Shown here piece by piece: positions 48,455 to 50,430 of a DNA stretch of 50,430 nt (position 1 is the stretch's first letter; each line of letters opens with the position of its first letter). The stretch is from Planctomycetota bacterium (GTDB lineage Bacteria; Planctomycetota; UBA1135; GCA-002686595). Where the stretch lies: positions 1 through 50,430 of the forward strand of contig JASLMK010000105.1 in assembly GCA_030746555.1 (NCBI GenBank). Direction: 5' to 3'. The notes under the pieces are model-generated. The model ran no database searches. It saw nothing but the letters and a program-made list of their open reading frames with translations, and had not been told where the DNA came from. Both the position numbers and the translations under genes were made by a program.

Positions 48455-50116
48455 CTACGGGCAGAAGTCGATGCGCAGGCCGTCGGAGAAGTTGAACCCG
48501 CTGCCCCCGGGGCCCTGGGGGTCGCGGTACCAGAACTGGAAGTACCACGTAGAGCCGCCGGTGACCTGACCGCTGCCCGAGCCCATCGGCGGCTGGGTGA
48601 AGTCGAGGGCGCGAAGCCCGTCGCCGAAGGAGTCCGTCATCAACGGCGGGTTGAGCCGGAAGGTGCCCGTGCTGCCCCCGCCGACGCAGCGGAATCCGTC
48701 CCCGAACGGAACTTGGGTCGGCTGAGGGCCGTAGTAGAACAGGCCGAACTGGGAGGGCACCGCCGACTGGGCCACCAGGGAGAGGTCGTTGGTCGAGACG
48801 CTGGTCGAGCCCACCGTGAGGATGTGGGCGCCCGGACCCACGGAGTTGGGGGCGGAGACGCAGTAGGCGGACGGATCGCTGCAGCCCTGGGGCAGGATCA
48901 CGTCCACGATCACCGGCAGGTGGTCCGAGGCCCAGGCGCTGGACGAGTTGGGGCTGGGGAAGCCCAGCACCTCCGGCGGCAAGGAGTTGGTCGGTGTCCC
49001 GTCGGTGTCGAACACGAAGGAGAGGCGCTCACCGACGAGGCTGTCCTGCCAGGCGACGTAGTCCAGCTTGGAGTTCCCAAGGGTGTCCGAATCCCCGGTG
49101 AAGAAGTGCTCGGCGGCGTCGTAGGTGCTGTCGGTGCGGTCGCGATCGGTGCCGTCGGAGCCGCCGGGGTCGGAATCCGCGGCCTTTGAGATCCAACCTG
49201 CCGGGCCCTTGTTCCCTCCCGTGCCCTCCTGCTCGTTCCAATCCCCTCCCATGACCACCGTCGTGTCAGCGCTCAGCACGTTCGTCGCGGCCGGACTGTC
49301 GTTGATCCGGCCATTGGGATCAGGCTGCGTCGTGCCCGCACCGCCGTACCAGTAGTCCACGATGTAGGCCGTGTTCTGCGCCGCCGCCACCCGCTGGAAG
49401 TGGTCGGACTGCTCGAACCCGGCCTTGAAGTGACCGTTCACGACGACCAGGTCGCCGGCGTAGATGGAGTCAGGCAGGTTCAGCTCCAACAACTGCACGC
49501 CGCGGATCCCTCCAGTGCCGCCGGGCGCATACTCGTCGGCCGCGATGAAGGGCAGGTCCGAGTAGGCGCTGGTCCCGTCCCCGTTCAGGTCGCTGAAGGG
49601 GATGTTCGTCAGGATGACGTTGCGATTGAAGTTGTCCGTCTCGCTGCTGACGAAGCGGAAGATCAGGTTGTAGTCCGGCGCGTATTTTCGGACGTAGGCG
49701 GTCACCTCCCCGCCATTGAAGGGGTCCGTGCCTCCGAAGAAGAAGAGCTGGATCGTCGCCAGCAGGTCGGGGATGTCGTCCACGCCCGAACCCGATCCGT
49801 TGCCGCCGTTGTCCCCGCACTCCTGGAGCATCAGGACGTCGGGGCGCAGGGCGGCCACGATTCGTGCCAGGGCCGTCCAGTCGTTCAGGCCCTCGACCTT
49901 GTCGTTGGAGCTGCAGAGGGTGTCGTGGACGTTCCAGGTCATCACGCGCACGTCCTCGGGAGCCACCTTGCCCCACTCGCCGTTGCCCGGATCCCACTGG
50001 GCGGCGGCGGGGGCGCTTGCGATCGACAGAGCTGCCAAGAGACACGCGACGCGCCCGGCGAGACGGATGCGGGCGGGCCGGGGAGAGGTTCGGCTCTGGG
50101 GGGACGGTCGCGTCAT
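48455..50116 (-). CDS. Secreted endonuclease/exonuclease/phosphatase-family protein with Cys-rich C-terminal domain
   Basis: A 553-residue protein. Signal: LAGRVACLLAALSIASAPAAAQ (start ATG 50116). Residues about 55-400 match the EEP fold: VRVMTWNVHDTL, RPDVLMLQECGDNG with the metal-binding Glu, LVVVNGHFKAG, VVMGGDWNEQ (catalytic Asp and Asn) and WASDHLPVIVDV (Asp-His). It probably cleaves nucleic acids or phosphate esters outside the cell. The final 150 residues (GCSDPSAYCVSAPNSVGPGA, then FGDGFRCVGG and WYFQFWYRDPQG-GFNFSDGLRIDF) share the C-terminal domain with the FG-GAP protein at 31563-33839. A 6-bp GGCCCG/CGGGCC hairpin overlaps the stop. The repeat element begins 164 nt upstream of the start. 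Confidence 0.88.
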   Translation of the reverse strand: MTRPSPQSRTSPRPARIRLAGRVACLLAALSIASAPAAAQWDPGNGEWGKVAPEDVRVMTWNVHDTLCSSNDKVEGLNDWTALARIVAALRPDVLMLQECGDNGGNGSGSGVDDIPDLLATIQLFFFGGTDPFNGGEVTAYVRKYAPDYNLIFRFVSSETDNFNRNVILTNIPFSDLNGDGTSAYSDLPFIAADEYAPGGTGGIRGVQLLELNLPDSIYAGDLVVVNGHFKAGFEQSDHFQRVAAAQNTAYIVDYWYGGAGTTQPDPNGRINDSPAATNVLSADTTVVMGGDWNEQEGTGGNKGPAGWISKAADSDPGGSDGTDRDRTDSTYDAAEHFFTGDSDTLGNSKLDYVAWQDSLVGERLSFVFDTDGTPTNSLPPEVLGFPSPNSSSAWASDHLPVIVDVILPQGCSDPSAYCVSAPNSVGPGAHILTVGSTSVSTNDLSLVAQSAVPSQFGLFYYGPQPTQVPFGDGFRCVGGGSTGTFRLNPPLMTDSFGDGLRALDFTQPPMGSGSGQVTGGSTWYFQFWYRDPQGPGGSGFNFSDGLRIDFCP

Positions 50117-50279
50117 GGCGGGTGCCGATCGAGGACGGGCCGGCCCGTCGGAGAGTGGCGTCGGGGGGTGCGTCGGCGGGTGTTCGTCTTGGTGCAAGGC
50201 CGGCGGCCGCGGACGCGGCGTTGACCCCCGCGCCCGGCCGGGAGCCCCCTCCGACGAGGGCGCTCCCGTGCTCCATCCT

Positions 50280-50430
50280 AGCCCGGATGATTCATGAAGA
50301 CGTGCACCAGACACAGCAACTCGGTTCGGGGTGGTGCTTTGCGGGTTCTGGCGACGCAGGCGACCCTGAACGGGTCGTCGAGGAAGCCAGGTTCTCGAAA
50401 AGCGCCGCCAGGGGCCGAGAGGCCGTCGAA
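50280..50430. repeat. Second copy of the MITE-like element, cut by the window end
   Basis: This matches the element at 33943-34141 in the same orientation for at least 151 bases, with only a few substitutions and a 1-nt indel near 50392-50400. Eight bases outside it (TCCATCCT) are also shared with the first copy. The right terminal repeat would lie beyond the window. The gap 50117-50279 holds nothing else that I recognise. Confidence 0.85.

Overview
The window is a 50 kb piece of a very GC-rich bacterial chromosome. The gene content suggests Planctomycetota: several sulfatase-family proteins, secreted FG-GAP/VCBS and ASPIC/UnbV proteins, a beta-propeller protein with two DUF1080-type domains beside a cytochrome c protein, HEAT plus von Willebrand A proteins, and a Cys-rich C-terminal domain on secreted proteins. 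It may be a Saltatorellus/Poly30-like lineage; that is inference from protein style and no rRNA is present. No rRNA, tRNA, CRISPR array, prophage or complete insertion sequence was recognised.

Layout. 1-5.5 kb: start of EF-G, an M23-like peptidase translationally coupled to HMG-CoA reductase, two SPFH proteins, guanine deaminase and a YwqK/MORN-type lipoprotein. 5.7-12.3 kb: a nitroreductase-methyltransferase fusion, an arylsulfate sulfotransferase beside a formylglycine sulfatase, and a HEAT/VWA protein. 12.5-24 kb: a sulfatase-fold lipoprotein coupled to a B12-radical SAM protein, a thioredoxin-like/HEAT protein, pdxA, pepN, moaA and a second sulfatase-fold lipoprotein. 23.8-26.4 kb: a sigma factor, a soluble zinc-finger/TPR anti-sigma candidate and a secreted protein in one operon. 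26.8-34 kb: queG, a zinc ribbon protein, and TPR, ASPIC/UnbV and FG-GAP proteins. 34-44.5 kb: thiE, a beta-barrel protein, an isochorismatase-like protein, queA, a secreted protein, a thioredoxin-like protein, a small protein and a large FG-GAP/DsbD-like/peroxiredoxin protein. 44.6-50.4 kb: the DUF1080 protein, a cytochrome c protein and a secreted endonuclease/phosphatase.

The main discovery is a group of predicted extracytoplasmic selenoproteins between 35 and 44.6 kb. Three genes look broken by TGA codons, but the reading frame is kept exactly across each TGA. In the strongest case a peroxiredoxin domain has TGA at its peroxidatic cysteine (TPG-TGA-T). The same frame contains a second TGA next to a Cys in an FG-GAP segment, and each TGA is followed about 20 nt later by a perfect hairpin with a G in the first two loop positions, as in bacterial SECIS elements. 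A second gene has a signal peptide, a UxxU motif and a beta-barrel. A third, weaker case has a signal peptide, tandem UU and a thioredoxin-like domain. The sel genes are not in the window.

A second notable structure is a 199 bp element with 33 bp imperfect terminal inverted repeats. It occurs upstream of both secreted proteins that share the Cys-rich C-terminal domain; the second copy is cut by the window end. Four gene pairs are joined by GTGA start/stop overlaps, which shows strong use of translational coupling.
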